DNA from: an uncultured Lachnospiraceae bacterium | GTDB lineage: Bacteria; Bacillota; Clostridia; Lachnospirales; Lachnospiraceae | Assembly: GCA_910578645.1 (NCBI GenBank) | Contig: CAJTQI010000007.1 | Location: 124,001 to 188,000, forward strand | Direction: 5' to 3' | Length of the DNA: 64,000 nucleotides | Shown here: one piece after another, positions 54,906 to 63,592 of the stretch | How the letters are laid out: the number at the start of each line of letters is the position of its first letter | Numbering within the stretch: position 1 is the stretch's first letter | Made by a program: the position numbers and the translations under genes | Notes under the pieces: model-generated | Seen by the model: the letters and a program-made list of their open reading frames with translations, nothing else | Databases searched by the model: none | Told to the model about the DNA's origin: nothing

Positions 54906-56656
54906 AATTCATGATTTCTATTTGCTCTGCTTATAATGCGTTTGTTTTTAGGTACTCTATAATATGTCTTATCTTCTATATTACAAAAGTAAAAATTCAT
55001 AAATCCACAATAAACCATTAACTTCTCTTTATTTATATTGTGCGAAATTGGTTTTTTCACATTCCTGTTTGAAAACAATTTAATATTCATAAACTCACCT
55101 TGCAATTCAGCCTCCCAATAGCCTTTCTCCCAATCAATAAGTCTAACTGGTTTATAACTGTCTAAATGATTTCTCTCAAATTCTTTTTCCTTTTTCGCAT
55201 AATATGTAATTACTGTTTTTCCTATATCAAACAACGTTTCCCGTTTATCATCCACTAAATCATCTTCTTCAAGTATCAGATTAACCATATCATATTTCCT
55301 TTTCCCTTTTTCTAAGGAGACAATATCTATTACCATATCTTCATATTTTTTAATTACCCTAAAATAATCGTCATAATTATTACTATTGGCACTACTGTTA
55401 ATAAAGCTAACACTTGCATTATATATTATATAACTCGTCCTACTAAAGATTTTGACATATGCTTTATTATCCAATTCTTGCAAAAACCTCTCAGATTCTT
55501 TGTCATAAATCCCATCACTTTCTTCTGCTTTATCAATCCTATAACTAAGCGAATAGAATAAATGATCTAACAATCTCTGTTCTATAATTTCTAAATCTTT
55601 CGACAAATTTCCTTGTTGAATATTGATATTATACCGAAATTTTATCATTTCTTGTAACATTTTCTGTGTTACCAAGCACATACCAAATCCTATTTCTTTA
55701 TCTCCTGACTTATCTTTTCTAAAAACATAATCATCATTTATAATTGTGTCGAGAATTGCATGAATCTCACAAGCATTAGCTTTAAAGAGCTTATGTATAT
55801 CGTTTCTTTTTAACCATCCCAAATATTCAGAATATATTGATAAACGGAATGTATCATTTTCTGATTCCAAATTTTCTAATTCCCAAAATTCTTCCAATGC
55901 TTTTTTATCAAAATATGAGCATATTTTAGCATCTTCTATATCATGATATCCTGTATCAAATATATCCAAACGACAATTTTTAGCTCTTTTGTTAATTTTT
56001 CGCGAAGTAAAATAGGATATATTCTTTAACAATGATATACCGTCACATATTGGATATTTCTTATTTTTCTTTCCATCTAATGTTAAACAATTATCTACAT
56101 CCGTCTTTGTATTAAATATCTCCGTTATTACTTCATACATTAATGAATTAAAATCGGAGAGATCATATTCACCTTCATAAAATTTGCTGTGATTATTATT
56201 TTCTTTCTTTTTCCCATTCTCATAACCTGTATACTTTTCTTTAGACAATAATTTTTTCTTCTTTTTGTAAAGAAGCTTATTCAAACAAGAAAATTGAAAA
56301 GTCACTGTTGAATCTAAAGAATTTAACCACTGATCTTTCTGTCTCTCTTTCTCATTTTCTTTTTCCTTCTCTAAAATCAATTCCGTATCTAATACATTAT
56401 CCATATTTGACATCCGACGTTCTTTATATCTTTCATCAGCTCTGTATGTCCGCTTATCATCTAAATTTCTTTCTTTAAACAATTCATCCAAAGCACCTTT
56501 ATCACCAGATTGTACACGCATATAAATCTGATATAGCTTTTCTAACTCTTCCTTATTATCTAGTTCCTTAATGTATTTATCTACGTTATTCAATAATCTT
56601 TCTACCTCCACAAAATTTTTCACCACAAATAACAAATGCTCATTTACAGTTTCCAC
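54884..56656 (-). CDS. Unrecognised 590-aa protein
   Basis: I do not recognise this protein. It is soluble, Lys/Glu/Asn-rich and mostly helical. The segment MRVQSGDKGALDELFKERN near residue 47 and YDLSDFNSLMYEVITEIFN near residue 165 are faintly like sigma-70 regions, and GISLLKNISYFTSRKINKRA near residue 205 is basic and could bind nucleic acid. It has no visible enzyme motif. The first start is a GTG with only GAGAAG upstream; a later TTG (about residue 23) has GGAGG 11 bases before it. It follows the helicase gene by 133 bases that hold a long hairpin and a tRNA-like relic. The stop codon lies in the third 88-bp repeat. Confidence 0.6.
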   Translation of the reverse strand: METVNEHLLFVVKNFVEVERLLNNVDKYIKELDNKEELEKLYQIYMRVQSGDKGALDELFKERNLDDKRTYRADERYKERRMSNMDNVLDTELILEKEKENEKERQKDQWLNSLDSTVTFQFSCLNKLLYKKKKKLLSKEKYTGYENGKKKENNNHSKFYEGEYDLSDFNSLMYEVITEIFNTKTDVDNCLTLDGKKNKKYPICDGISLLKNISYFTSRKINKRAKNCRLDIFDTGYHDIEDAKICSYFDKKALEEFWELENLESENDTFRLSIYSEYLGWLKRNDIHKLFKANACEIHAILDTIINDDYVFRKDKSGDKEIGFGMCLVTQKMLQEMIKFRYNINIQQGNLSKDLEIIEQRLLDHLFYSLSYRIDKAEESDGIYDKESERFLQELDNKAYVKIFSRTSYIIYNASVSFINSSANSNNYDDYFRVIKKYEDMVIDIVSLEKGKRKYDMVNLILEEDDLVDDKRETLFDIGKTVITYYAKKEKEFERNHLDSYKPVRLIDWEKGYWEAELQGEFMNIKLFSNRNVKKPISHNINKEKLMVYCGFMNFYFCNIEDKTYYRVPKNKRIISRANRNHEFFIYNVG

Positions 56657-56661
56657 TTATT

Positions 56662-56723
56662 ACTTCTCTATTTGGAATCGAATCCACCACAAGATTTCCG
56701 TTTACCAATACGCCACTTAAGAA
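56662..56723 (-). other. tRNA-like relic
   Basis: On the minus strand the D-arm bases GTGGCGTATTGGTAAACGG and T-arm bases GTGGATTCGATTCCA are in tRNA order, and the outer ends (CTTCTT with GAGAAG) can pair over six bases. Only about ten bases lie between the two arms, so a normal anticodon arm is missing. It may be a deleted tRNA or a tRNA mimic. Confidence 0.4.
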
Positions 56724-56728
56724 GATAT

Positions 56729-56775
56729 AAGCCAAATCGGAGAGACTTTGTTGGTTGTCTGCTCCGAAATGGCTT
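56729..56775. other. Long hairpin after the helicase gene
   Basis: The 47 bases fold as AAGCCA/TGGCTT, TCGGAG/CTCCGA and a further short inner stem with few unpaired bases. It starts 15 bases after the helicase stop codon. No T run follows in the sense direction. Confidence 0.6.
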
Positions 56776-56789
56776 GTCCTATATATACA

Positions 56790-59054
56790 TCAGCTTACTT
56801 TATTGTCTTCTAAATACTTTTTTACTTCTTCATCCGTTGCATAGTAAAACATGAAACGTCCTTTATATGGGGTAGTGACTTTGCCTGAAAGATGATTAAG
56901 TATTGAGTAAAATGCCGATTTATCATTCTTCGTAACATTAAATTCAATATATAATGCCTTTGCCGCTTCAGTAATCGACGAATAGATGTTTGCTTGTTTA
57001 TTTCGCAAATCAATAATCTTTATAGTTTTCTCATGTTTACAGATGATCCTTCTAAAGATACTTAACTGTTCTTTCGAAAAACTGCTCTTATGGCTGTAAT
57101 ACCATTTGTACAAATCAACTCCTTTATATATACGATTTTTTTTACTTAACACTATGCCTTCACTTAACGCTTGTTGTGCTAAATGAAGTTTGTCATCATA
57201 TCGCTTTTGGGATTTTCTAACTGTAACATCTATACCAAGACTGCCTAATTTTCTTACTTGTTCATCCGTTAATTTACCAATCTTATAATCGTAAGTTAAT
57301 AAATTATATATGTGTCCTATTTTATATTCACCTATTACATCATTGTTTTTTATATCAACATGACCATATTTTTGTTTATAAATCAAAGCCATGCTATAAA
57401 ACTCATCAAACCTACTAACTTTTTCATCGAATAAAGTAGGTATCATTCTTAGTAAATTTTGTTTCCATTGTGGATAATTTGACATATAATTCTTATAATT
57501 ATATATCCTTCCTATTAATTCTCTTTCTTCTTTATTTTCACTACATATACTAGGTAGCCTGTCGTTTTTCTCGTAAAATGCAATACAGTCAAACACATTC
57601 TTTTCAAATCTATATTTGAGAACATCCCATATAAAATTATTCTCATCAAGTAATTGCTTTCGTTCTTCTTGTAACACACCATTATCTAAATTGCTTCTTT
57701 GATTCTTGCACCAATTATTCAATTTTTTATATTCTTCTGTTTTCGGCACATCACCATGACCATTTTCTTTATAAAATTTGCAATATTCTTGGAACATTAC
57801 ATCCCAATTACCTTCCAACCTCCCCTCAATCTCCTTAAATCCACTAACCACATCCATAAAGTAATCCATTACAATGAATTCATCCACATTAAATCCCACT
57901 TCATAATCCTTATCTTCTTTTTTGCATTCTTTCTTCCGCTTTTCAATCTCTCCCCTCAATTCACCTGGAAAACTAAGATCAGTAGCATCAGAAATAAACT
58001 GGCTATTTGCAACCAGATCAAATATCAACGGAATAGTTTTCTTTCCACAAGCAAATGCGCGTCCAATCATCTGAAAATACATATTCGCACTAATTGTCTC
58101 CCTAAGCATGATTACACCGTCAATATCGCCATGAATTCCCTCCACTAACATTGCAACGGATAGACACAACTTGATTCCATCACCTTTATCTTCTTTAAAC
58201 GCCTGAAATTCTTTATCCCTATCAGTATTTTGGGTATGCACTTCATACAATCGGACAGTGAATCCAGCATCAAGGAGCCATTTTTCTATTACAGGTTTCA
58301 TTGTTCTTAAATGTGTAGTATTTTTTAGGAACACAACAAACTTCTCATTGCCGCTTACTATATATTTCTTAAAAATATCAGACACGCCATCTCCCTTATC
58401 CAAATTCTCTTTTAATATTTTCAATTCCTTTAGCAGCTCTTTCTTCTCTTCATCACTGTTGCAACTTTTCGCGATCTTCTTATTTAGGCTCTCTGTGTCC
58501 TTCTCATACGAATAAACGCCGCAAACGTATCTAGCCATAGGAAGAATGCCATCAAGAATCGCCTGAGATAGACTCATATCACAAGCTAAATTTCCACCAA
58601 ATAATTCTTCAGCTACATTCCTACATTTATCCAGATATCGAATAGGAGTTGCTGACAATCCTAATACTTTTGCATCAGGATACATTTCTAACAATCTCAT
58701 AATCCCTTTTGACCATTCCTTTGCTAATGCTCTATGCATTTCATCAAGTAAAATATAATCAGGTTGCAATCCTTCCATAGTTTCTTGTTTCATTTTTGGC
58801 ATATTACAATAAATATTGCATTCCACTCTTTCCAGCATCTTTTCATTCAGTTTCAATTTAAACTGATCATTGATTTTATGACTTGTGGATAAAACAAAAA
58901 ATCTACTGTCTGGGTTTTCTTCAATCAGTTTAGACATTAACAGACTTTTGCCACTTCCTGTTGGCTGAACAACCGCCACCCTTTGAATCCCTTCGCCATA
59001 CATATGGCAAATATTTTCGTAAGTCTTTTGATTATGTTCGTGTAACTGTTCCAT
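56790..59054 (-). CDS. SF2 helicase with helicase-associated repeats and a C-terminal NUMOD-like region
   Basis: The 754-aa protein has SF2 motifs in order: Walker A VQPTGSGKSLLM near residue 33, motif II LLDEMHRALAKEW near 105, motif III LGLSATPIRYLD near 135, motif V/VI region YFQMIGRAFACGK near 330. After the motor come repeats like the helicase-associated domain (WDVMFQEYCKFYKENGHGDV near 425, FYSMALIYKQKYGHVDI near 560), which usually bind nucleic acid. The last 90 residues contain ANIYSSITEAAKALY, similar to the NUMOD1 DNA-binding motif of homing-type proteins. The ATG at 59054 has GGAGG and GGAG upstream. A promoter with two SOS-type boxes lies about 400 bases upstream. The DNA or RNA target is unknown. 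Confidence 0.82.
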   Translation of the reverse strand: MEQLHEHNQKTYENICHMYGEGIQRVAVVQPTGSGKSLLMSKLIEENPDSRFFVLSTSHKINDQFKLKLNEKMLERVECNIYCNMPKMKQETMEGLQPDYILLDEMHRALAKEWSKGIMRLLEMYPDAKVLGLSATPIRYLDKCRNVAEELFGGNLACDMSLSQAILDGILPMARYVCGVYSYEKDTESLNKKIAKSCNSDEEKKELLKELKILKENLDKGDGVSDIFKKYIVSGNEKFVVFLKNTTHLRTMKPVIEKWLLDAGFTVRLYEVHTQNTDRDKEFQAFKEDKGDGIKLCLSVAMLVEGIHGDIDGVIMLRETISANMYFQMIGRAFACGKKTIPLIFDLVANSQFISDATDLSFPGELRGEIEKRKKECKKEDKDYEVGFNVDEFIVMDYFMDVVSGFKEIEGRLEGNWDVMFQEYCKFYKENGHGDVPKTEEYKKLNNWCKNQRSNLDNGVLQEERKQLLDENNFIWDVLKYRFEKNVFDCIAFYEKNDRLPSICSENKEERELIGRIYNYKNYMSNYPQWKQNLLRMIPTLFDEKVSRFDEFYSMALIYKQKYGHVDIKNNDVIGEYKIGHIYNLLTYDYKIGKLTDEQVRKLGSLGIDVTVRKSQKRYDDKLHLAQQALSEGIVLSKKNRIYKGVDLYKWYYSHKSSFSKEQLSIFRRIICKHEKTIKIIDLRNKQANIYSSITEAAKALYIEFNVTKNDKSAFYSILNHLSGKVTTPYKGRFMFYYATDEEVKKYLEDNKVS

Positions 59055-59434
59055 AACTCCAATCCTCCAATTCATAAATTTATCTTCCTACCCTATATTT
59101 CTCCATCCACCCACTTCTCTCAACTTTTTCTCAAACTTGCAAAAAACACATACAACCTCAAAACCACTCATGGAAATTTCATATTTTCCACAAAATCACA
59201 ACCAAAATCCAAAAAACCGTAACAAAAACAAACCTAAAGCAATCCCAATTCTGAAACTGCTCTAAATCAGCCCGTCAATATACTTACAATCACTATTAAA
59301 TTTTCACTAACTAATGGAATTTTTGAATCTGTGTGTTGTATGTTAATTGTTAAAATTTTCGGATATCACTTTTTTTCACATCCAAATGTAAAATCACCAT
59401 ACTGCCACATATAATGATTTTACGCCACCAGCCA

Positions 59435-59486
59435 AGAACATATGTTCTACATCTGTAATCATACCGAATATATGTTCGTATGTCAA
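59435..59486 (-). promoter_or_regulatory. SOS-type promoter with two LexA-like boxes upstream of the helicase
   Basis: On the minus strand TTGACA (59486-59481) and TATGAT (59463-59458) have a 17-base spacer. In the spacer lies CGAACATATATTCG (59478-59465), one base from the Gram-positive LexA box CGAACNNNNGTTCG. Over the expected start point lies the perfect palindrome AGAACATATGTTCT (59448-59435). The boxes are 30 bases apart centre to centre. The region 59055-59434 between it and the helicase holds no gene I can support; it would be a long leader. Confidence 0.65.
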
Positions 59487-59538
59487 AGGTAAAAAATACC
59501 AGCCATCATTTTTAATTTTGATCGCTGGCATAAATCTT

Positions 59539-60501
59539 TTACTGATTATTTTTAATATCATTTGTATAATTTTCAACCGCTTTATAATACTCTATAATTT
59601 TCTCAATCCATTTATGGAAAGTTACCATTGCAAGTATACTATCACCATGAGAATAAATTGTGAAAAAATTAGCAGTTATCTGTGATAATGAAATAGCTGA
59701 TTGTATTGCCGATATTGTCATACCAAAATCAGTCCTACCAACTGGTAAACTATAAGAAGTATCTCCACCCAATCTATACATTGTACCTTGAGGCGATGCA
59801 TGAACCAATTGATTGACAAAATTATATTCCTTTTTCCATTCTTTTGTTGCTAACTCACAATTATCTTGTATTGCAGAAAAAGTAATATATTTTCTATTAT
59901 AGTCTTTAAAACAATCTGCTTCTCTCGCCCATTCGTACCTATCATCAGTATTCGCTGATTTTATAAAAGCCTTAGCAACATTCTCACCATATTTTTTTAT
60001 AAAAGCTGACATGATACTTAATTCATATAATGAGCGCCATCTAGCATAGGCTCCATCAGCAAATCCATTTTTATTTAAGCAAACTATTTCCAAATATATC
60101 TGTAATGCTCTACCATGTATGTATCTTAATGCATGAAATAATTGACAAATATCCTGACCATATACTTCATTTACATAATCAGTGTATAATTCCGCAGATT
60201 CTAAAACACATATATACATTGCATCAGACGCAACAAAAGCTTTACACCACTTTTGATTCTGTCTTGCCAAAAATATATCTGCATATGCCCTTTCTTCAAG
60301 AACTTTTTCATACATTATATTTTCGATTGTTTCAAGAGAATCATCAGACGCTTTCTCAATGAGATTTTTATATGCTGTTGATATATTATCCTGACTCAAT
60401 CTTTCATCGAGTTTTTCGTCTGGAACACCATTTCTAACTTCTTCTATAACAACTTCTTCTATAACTTGTTCCATAATATCATGCATTAAGTCTCTTGCCA
60501 T
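59539..60501 (-). CDS. DUF5677-like protein
   Basis: The 320-aa protein is helical and has the pattern GAYARWRSLYELSIMSAFIK near residue 155 typical of DUF5677-like proteins, plus FVNQLVHASPQGTMYRLG near residue 235. The N-terminal 60 residues are acidic. It has no signal peptide or clear catalytic motif. Its function is unknown; relatives are scattered in accessory regions. GGGAGA lies six bases before the ATG. It ends about 50 bases upstream of the SOS-type promoter of the helicase. About 300 bases upstream of it (60502-60799) contain no supported gene. Confidence 0.65.
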   Translation of the reverse strand: MARDLMHDIMEQVIEEVVIEEVRNGVPDEKLDERLSQDNISTAYKNLIEKASDDSLETIENIMYEKVLEERAYADIFLARQNQKWCKAFVASDAMYICVLESAELYTDYVNEVYGQDICQLFHALRYIHGRALQIYLEIVCLNKNGFADGAYARWRSLYELSIMSAFIKKYGENVAKAFIKSANTDDRYEWAREADCFKDYNRKYITFSAIQDNCELATKEWKKEYNFVNQLVHASPQGTMYRLGGDTSYSLPVGRTDFGMTISAIQSAISLSQITANFFTIYSHGDSILAMVTFHKWIEKIIEYYKAVENYTNDIKNNQ

Positions 60502-60799
60502 ATATTCTCCCGCATGGATTCAATAATATTATATCCACTACTACTCTTCTCAAATATTATTCCGATCTATCTCATTTTCATATTGAGATATTTTACGTCC
60601 AAGCACATTCCCACACTCATTCCAAAACCATATACCACCAATTACTATATCCGTTTCCTCTTCCTATACATCTTTTTTATAAACTTTTTGTTCTAAAGAA
60701 ATATTTTTACTTTGATATTTTGGACAATACCTAGGATTTTGAATAGTAAATATGTTTTTGCGTATATTTTAAAAAATGATATTTTATTCAATAGCCTAA

Positions 60800-61330
60800 T
60801 TATTTATCTTTCATACCTTTTAATTTAGCAATAATCTCAACAATGTCCGTTTTATATTCATTACTATTAGTTATAACATTTAAATCATGCTCAAAAACGC
60901 TATAACTATCTCTATATTGCTGTTCATAAATTCCAGGTAAAGCAGGATTTATTGATGGAAAATTGTTATGTAAGCTGCGAACATTAAAAAAATACATTTT
61001 ATTATTATCTAATTTTTTGACATTCTCATAAAAATTATTTACCGTCATAATTTCATCTTCGGTCATTTTATCCTTTAATTCACTTAGTACAGCAATATAA
61101 TCAAAGGGACTAAAATAGCTCATAGGAAAAATTTCATTTTCCCCAGCGTTATCAACTACTTTTTTATCTTTATCAATATCTGTTTTAGTTTGCCGCAAAT
61201 TCAAATACAAATATAAAGCATTCTTTCTAACTGCACTTTCATTTTTCCTCTTTTGCACAAATAAAGTACCTAAAACTGTTAAAATTGAAGTAATGATTGC
61301 AACTACTATTGATGATAATAAATTAGTCAT
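60800..61330 (-). CDS. Membrane-anchored protein of unknown function
   Basis: The 176-aa protein begins with one membrane helix (residues 5-24, SIVVAIITSILTVLGTLFV) followed by basic residues, so the remainder (25-176) is probably cytoplasmic. That part is helical and charged, with FPMSYFSPFDYIAVLSELKD near residue 68. I do not recognise the family. AGAGGG lies close before the ATG. Small proteins with this layout often accompany defence or phage genes, but no assignment is possible. Confidence 0.55.
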   Translation of the reverse strand: MTNLLSSIVVAIITSILTVLGTLFVQKRKNESAVRKNALYLYLNLRQTKTDIDKDKKVVDNAGENEIFPMSYFSPFDYIAVLSELKDKMTEDEIMTVNNFYENVKKLDNNKMYFFNVRSLHNNFPSINPALPGIYEQQYRDSYSVFEHDLNVITNSNEYKTDIVEIIAKLKGMKDK

Positions 61331-61390
61331 GAAATCCCTCTACACTCTTATATTTTCTATAATATTACCATATCACCCATCAACACACAA

Positions 61391-61690
61391 TCACCAAACT
61401 ACATAACATACTATTTCACCAGTATCTAATAATTCCTTCATTGAATCTGTTAGATTACGTTCTATGCGTAATGCTCTTTGAAGATTACGTTTAGATATAT
61501 TAAGTTCTTTGGCGATTTCATCAAGAGTAGAAGTGCCATTTTGGCATATCTTCTTTCTTCCATTACCCATTTCTCCATGTTTATATCCTTTTAACTCAAC
61601 ATAAGTTTCTAATGCCTTCCTATCTTTAGCGGGATCATTCTTTCGCCGACCAAAATCTTGTCTCTCAATCAAGAACATAGTATAATACAA
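61391..61690 (-). pseudogene. ParB-like protein fragment
   Basis: Residues 50-90 (STLDEIAKELNISKRNLQRA then RIERNLTDSMKELLDTGEI) are a helix-turn-helix of the ParB/KorB central region. The first 45 residues are like the linker after a ParB N-terminal domain, which is missing. There is no ribosome site at the TTG used as start, and the frame ends soon after the match. The left end overlaps the promoter of the plus-strand Uma2 gene. It is probably a truncated relic. Confidence 0.55.
61658..61686 (+). promoter_or_regulatory. Promoter of the Uma2-family gene
   Basis: TTGTCT (61658-61663), a 17-base spacer and TATAAT (61681-61686) lie 40 bases before the start codon. The bases around the -10 (CATAGTATAAT) are shared with the DUF4062 promoter. 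Confidence 0.75.
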
Positions 61691-61726
61691 ATACCTATTA
61701 ACCCAAAATAACCAGGAGGTAACCCA

Positions 61727-62227
61727 ATGAATACCCTACCTATAGAAGACATGAGCAAAACTTACCTTGAACATTCCATGGTAATCCACAATTTTGTTAT
61801 CAAAATAGGCAGCCAGATCAAAGACAGCCTATGCCGTGTTTTTGGTGACAGTGTTCAATACCAATGGCGTGAAAACGATGATAAAGTAGTCATACCCGAT
61901 GTATCTATCATTTGTAACATGCGTGACAGAAAAAATGTTTCATTTACCGGTATTCCTCGTTTCGTCATGGAAGTCTTGTCCGATTCCACTGAGGAATATG
62001 ACCGGAATGAAAAAATGAAGATATACTGCAAAGTAGGCATCTCTGAATACTGGATTGCAGACTGGCGCAAAAAACAGGTTGAAATCTATATGTTTGACTG
62101 GAAAGATGACGATACAGCTTATCCATATCTCTATAAAACTGTCACAGAAAATAACAAGGATGATTTACAGCTTGTCATGTTCCCTAACTTTAAGATTACG
62201 TTTGATGAACTCTTTGACATTGAATAA
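61727..62227 (+). CDS. Uma2-family putative restriction endonuclease
   Basis: The 166-aa protein has the PD-(D/E)XK nuclease-like motifs of the Uma2 family (PF05685): KVVIPDVSIIC near residue 55 (Asp), RFVMEVLSDSTEEYDRNEKM near residue 78 (Glu and basic residue) and YCKVGISEYWIADW near residue 100. AGGAGG lies before the ATG. Such proteins are widespread and common in cyanobacteria and accessory DNA; the cellular role is unsettled. It has its own promoter and terminator. Confidence 0.88.
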   Translation: MNTLPIEDMSKTYLEHSMVIHNFVIKIGSQIKDSLCRVFGDSVQYQWRENDDKVVIPDVSIICNMRDRKNVSFTGIPRFVMEVLSDSTEEYDRNEKMKIYCKVGISEYWIADWRKKQVEIYMFDWKDDDTAYPYLYKTVTENNKDDLQLVMFPNFKITFDELFDIE

Positions 62228-62234
62228 ATAAATT

Positions 62235-62268
62235 AAGCCCTTCTGATTATTGCCAGAGGGGCTTTTTT
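62235..62268 (+). terminator. Terminator after the Uma2-family gene
   Basis: A 10-bp stem including G-U pairs (AGCCCTTCTG with CAGAGGGGCT) is followed by TTTTTT. Confidence 0.88.
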
Positions 62269-62342
62269 AACCTATCTTAATCTGAATCTTCCAACTATTG
62301 AAAGAAGGATTTCATTGACAAAATATTTATTTCAACTCTCTA

Positions 62343-62371
62343 TTCACTTTACAAAACAATCATAGTATAAT
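62343..62371 (+). promoter_or_regulatory. Promoter of the DUF4062 gene
   Basis: TTCACT (62343-62348), 17 bases, TATAAT (62366-62371), 29 bases before the start codon. The -10 surroundings match those of the Uma2 promoter. Confidence 0.7.
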
Positions 62372-62400
62372 TTGCTTATATCGCAAAAGGAGCCTTTACT

Positions 62401-63210
62401 ATGAATAAAAAATTACAAGTTTTTGTTTCATCAACATATACCGATCTCATTGAAGAACGTCAAGCCGCCGTACAAGCAATTCTTGATGCTGGTCATATTC
62501 CTGCTGGTATGGAACTCTTTAAAGCTGGTAATGAATCACAATTAAAGACAATTTATAAATGGATTGATGAATCCGATGTATATATGCTTATTCTCGGTGG
62601 CCGCTATGGTTCTATTGAATCAAAATCAGGTAAAAGTTATACTCAGCTTGAATATGAATATGCTTTGAGTAAAGATATCCCTGTTTTTGCTGTTGTGTTA
62701 AGCGAATCATTCTTGACTACCAAAATAAATTTAATGGGATTATCTGATGTTATGGAGCAAAAAGCACCTGATAAATATCAATCTTTTAAATCATTGGTTA
62801 TGTCAAAAAATATCAGAGAAGTTGATGACTGTAAGGATATTAAAATCACTATACATTCAACGCTTAACGAATTTATAAACGAATACAATTTAGATGGATG
62901 GGTAAAGGGCAGCTTATATGAAGACAATATAGAAAAATTTATTTCATTGTACACATTTTTTAATAACTATTTAATTTATCCTTCTAAAAGAATGAACGCA
63001 AATATTTTCTTGATAGAATATATAAATCAATTTATCCATGGTGTTAGTGAACAATATTGTCCTGAAACATATGAGCATTTTACAAATATATATGTAATGA
63101 AAAATGTATTAAAACGAATATTAAAGAACGATAAAGAAACAATACTTATCACAGATTTTGGACTTGCATATTTTAAATTCCTTTCATTTATTATGTCAAA
63201 ACAAGATTAG
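62401..63210 (+). CDS. DUF4062-domain protein
   Basis: The N-terminal 150 residues are a DUF4062 domain: LQVFVSSTYTDLIEERQAAV at residues 4-23, PAGMELFKAG near residue 37, DESDVYMLILGGRYGSI near residue 58 and SYTQLEYEYAL near residue 80. This domain has a TIR-like fold and is often the N-terminus of large STAND-type proteins. Here it stands alone with about 110 extra residues that match nothing I know. AAAGGAG precedes the ATG. Together with the Uma2-type gene it resembles part of a defence island. It ends in TAG. Confidence 0.85.
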   Translation: MNKKLQVFVSSTYTDLIEERQAAVQAILDAGHIPAGMELFKAGNESQLKTIYKWIDESDVYMLILGGRYGSIESKSGKSYTQLEYEYALSKDIPVFAVVLSESFLTTKINLMGLSDVMEQKAPDKYQSFKSLVMSKNIREVDDCKDIKITIHSTLNEFINEYNLDGWVKGSLYEDNIEKFISLYTFFNNYLIYPSKRMNANIFLIEYINQFIHGVSEQYCPETYEHFTNIYVMKNVLKRILKNDKETILITDFGLAYFKFLSFIMSKQD

Positions 63211-63252
63211 AAATGTAACACTATAAAAGTCTTATTCTGCCATCCACAATAC

Positions 63253-63290
63253 AGTGCCTTTGAGGGTGTGGGTCAAAGGCACTATTATTA
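63253..63290. terminator. Hairpin terminator, possibly bidirectional
   Basis: An 11-bp perfect stem (63253-63263 with 63273-63283) and 9-base loop is followed by ATTATTA on the plus strand. It lies 40 bases after the DUF4062 gene and 30 bases from the end of the small minus-strand coding stretch. Confidence 0.65.
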
Positions 63291-63312
63291 TCCCATCACC
63301 TATCTCCCATCA

Positions 63313-63513
63313 TCACTCATTAACCAATCTGACCCTAAACTCTCTAAAATCTTCCACAGGAAATATCTCATTCTCTGGAACATCTGCAATAGATAAATCC
63401 GTTTGGGCGGCTTCTATAGTCAGATTCTTAAAGTCAATATCTGTGACTTTATAGATTTTATCTGCTACTGATAGAAATTTAATTTTTGTATCGTTAATTA
63501 TCTGTATCTTCTT
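63313..63513 (-). CDS. Short coding stretch without a canonical start codon
   Basis: A frame of about 66 codons ending at TGA 63315-63313 reads as a plausible acidic protein (KFLSVADKIYKVTDIDFKNL then SIADVPENEIFPVEDFRE). It opens after a TGA at 63516-63514 and has no ATG, GTG or TTG at its beginning. An ATT at 63498 overlaps the TAA of the upstream readthrough frame. It could be a gene with an unusual start, a fragment or a frame-shifted tail of the upstream gene. Confidence 0.45.
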   Translation of the reverse strand, partial: KKIQIINDTKIKFLSVADKIYKVTDIDFKNLTIEAAQTDLSIADVPENEIFPVEDFREFRVRLVNE

Positions 63514-63592
63514 TCAACCTCTCTTTCAATTCTTTCCTATCTTCACGAATCAAACGCTCAACTAATCGTGATCTTGTCTTATTATTCTCATT

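Noticed and set aside
54884..56656. 590-aa protein as a sigma factor
   Set aside because: Only short segments look similar. There is no region 4 helix-turn-helix with the usual pattern, so the label would be unsafe.
59394..59576. 60-codon minus-strand frame containing the SOS-type promoter
   Set aside because: It has no ribosome site, overlaps the end of the DUF5677-like gene and covers a consensus promoter with two operators.
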